Of a stretch of 64,000 nucleotides of DNA, positions 62,309 to 64,000 are shown piece after piece (position 1 is the stretch's first letter; each line of letters begins with the position of its first letter). Source of the stretch: Liolophura sinensis (lineage: Eukaryota; Mollusca; Polyplacophora; Chitonida; Chitonidae); the NCBI RefSeq assembly GCF_032854445.1, contig NC_088302.1, positions 14,133,338 through 14,197,337 of the forward strand. The letters run 5' to 3'. The notes under the pieces are model-generated. The model had not been told where the DNA came from and did no database searches. It saw only the letters and a program-made list of their open reading frames with translations. The position numbers and the translations under genes were made by a program.

Positions 62309-63868
62309 TGTATACAATGCATGTTTACATGTGTATACATAATAGAAACTACCATAAACCTTCATGTACATCCGCACCAAGGGCAGGTTCTTCATGTACA
62401 AAGGGTACACCACACTTCTACATTTAGCCCTCTCTCCTCAGGGTATAAAAGCTTAACTTGGCACACACTGAGATCCCAGATAACCAGTAAATGGTGTGAA
62501 AACTGGGGTGTTTACAGGCATCTTCTGAAGACAGTTGTATGTAAGGCTATCATCAGATCTGTCTAACTAGCTGGCATTAATGAGACTTGGTCAGGGGCCA
62601 GGCTGGACAGATGATCAGATTGATCCCTGAATGGCCAGAGATGTCATCAAGATCTGCCCTTTCTGGTCATCAACCTGGGGCAGATTATGGCACCCAGCTG
62701 ACCATCAATCACAGGCTGTTGTCATGGTTTGTGAACATGGCAGGAAGGGGGAAAAGGGTCAAGCCAAAGGCTGATCTGGTCACTGAACTGGACAATGATT
62801 GACTCCTAATGGTAGCCACTACTACTACATAGTCATCCCTGGTACATGTACTTAGCTCTTCTGTAGAATCTACCTCTACACAATTCCTCAATAAATGACC
62901 ATAGAGCATACAACTTTTTTCACACATGATCCATAAACACATATAGATATATAGGTACAGGAACTATCCAAGCTCAGACTACCTGTAGATAAACTGGTTT
63001 GTTAGAAGAGAAGAGTATGTGACACGTACATATGAATTATTCTGTCACAAAAAAGCCTACATTTTAAAAGTTCCTGTCTTATAAAAGGCAAGCGTACATT
63101 TTAAAAGTACCCCTGTATGAATCACTTGACAAGTGGACATGCACACTGCCTACAGTACATGCATATAATATAGCTCTTCACTGACATGTCTTCTCTCTAT
63201 TCTGAACACCCAAAGAATTTTTTTATGACAGCAAACAGAATGTACATGTAATCACCAACAATTTTCATTCTTTTTAAGTGCATAAGATTTTGGATCATGT
63301 GATGTACTGTACATGTGAGCACACATACTGTGCACTGTAATAGCAAACGCTTCTGTGTTAACTTCAGAAGAAGTAGTGACAATTCAGAATGTCTTCATGA
63401 TAAGCATCATGTCAGATTAACTAAAGGCTGTTCCCTCTATCAGAATGGCACATAGCAGGGAGCATGAGCCTGGGAGATTCACTTGACCCCTTCCTCTTCC
63501 TTCACATTTATGTATTTACATAGACACAGTGACTAATCCAGGCAGTTTGTCAGCTTGTGATCTGGACCATCCAGCTGTAGCCCAGACAGACATCACACTA
63601 ACTACATCTCCATCTCTCATCACCATCCAATGGCTATTTCATGCTACATCTAGCTGCTAAAGATTCTTACCCTAAATGCTAACAGCTGTTGTCTGTAATA
63701 AACACTGTAAATGACAACACATCTAAGACTATGTATGTGTAATTTTACATGTAGTATCACTTTGCACCTCAGGATCTGTAAACATATACATGTGTAGTTC
63801 TCTGTACAAAATGTCTCTTACATGATGTACACACGAACACAGATCTTTCTCTACAAAAATCTCTCACA

Positions 63869-63957
63869 CTGTTACACAGTAAAAATGTCTCAGTGTTACA
63901 CAGTAAAAATGTCTCACAGTATTACACAGTAAAAATGTCTCACACTTGTTACACAGT
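63869..63957. repeat. About 25-bp tandem repeat, 4 copies
   Basis: Unit gttacacagtaaaaatgtct plus 'cacac' or 'ca' spacers. The fourth copy is cut short at cagtacc. Confidence 0.9.
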
Positions 63958-64000
63958 ACCATTTTAATCGCATTTACCCTATTTCTTCTAAAATTTGGGA

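Larger units (their letters stand above)
60465..64000. other. Upstream intron or 5' flank of the furin gene
   Basis: No exon for the signal peptide or first propeptide half was recognised on minus. The stretch contains SINE family 1 copies, TA microsatellites at 62144-62186 and 62256-62308, and a short tandem repeat near the right edge. Confidence 0.5.

Noticed and set aside
62150-62566. 138-codon plus frame
   Set aside because: Starts in TA microsatellites (Tyr/Ile runs) and has no domain.
62587-62802. 71-codon plus frame possibly an upstream exon
   Set aside because: Wrong strand for furin, no signal peptide and no propeptide similarity.

Overview
This is AT-rich animal genomic DNA. It carries one recognisable protein-coding gene, on the minus strand, split into many small exons by introns of 0.4 to 22 kb. 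The rest is intron, flanking DNA, tRNA-derived SINEs, minisatellites and microsatellites. The organism is most likely a mollusc. The reasons are intron-rich structure, SINE families of a type I associate with marine molluscs (a 3' end reading roughly 'gacgttaaaccccaagc' then 'actc' repeats; a second with 'ggtgttttacgccgtactc'), and strong over-representation of the palindromic words ACATGT and TACATGTA. No bacterial, viral or plasmid signals were seen.

The gene is a furin-class proprotein convertase (subtilisin/kexin family, Ca2+-dependent serine endoprotease of the secretory pathway). Reading leftwards from 60464, eleven constitutive exons encode the second half of the propeptide, the Arg-rich activation site, the whole catalytic domain with its Asp, His, oxyanion Asn and Ser, and nearly all of the P domain. 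Every junction has a GT donor and AG acceptor, and all codon phases agree. The exon(s) for the start codon, signal peptide and first half of the propeptide were not found and probably lie beyond 64000. The last P-domain strand is encoded twice, by two phase-compatible exons (9731-9933 and 7197-7420). This implies alternative C-termini: one with a Thr/Ser-rich stalk followed by an aromatic and basic tail (9092-9298), the other short and ending in a hydrophobic stretch.

The most striking local anomaly is in the exon carrying the catalytic Asp (26513-26680). It contains a perfect 40-bp tandem duplication and, upstream of it, an apparent 1-bp deletion. Each breaks the frame, although together they keep the exon length divisible by three. 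This is either an assembly error, a null allele or a decaying gene copy.

Layout: 1-7196 is 3' flank with no gene seen. 7197-26680 holds most of the coding exons. 26681-37846 and 37937-60365 are two giant introns with SINEs, an 11-copy 120-bp minisatellite, a 77-bp repeat array and several GC-richer, CpG-containing patches that could be conserved regulatory DNA. 60366-60464 is the most upstream exon seen. 60465-64000 is upstream intron or flank with a SINE and microsatellites.
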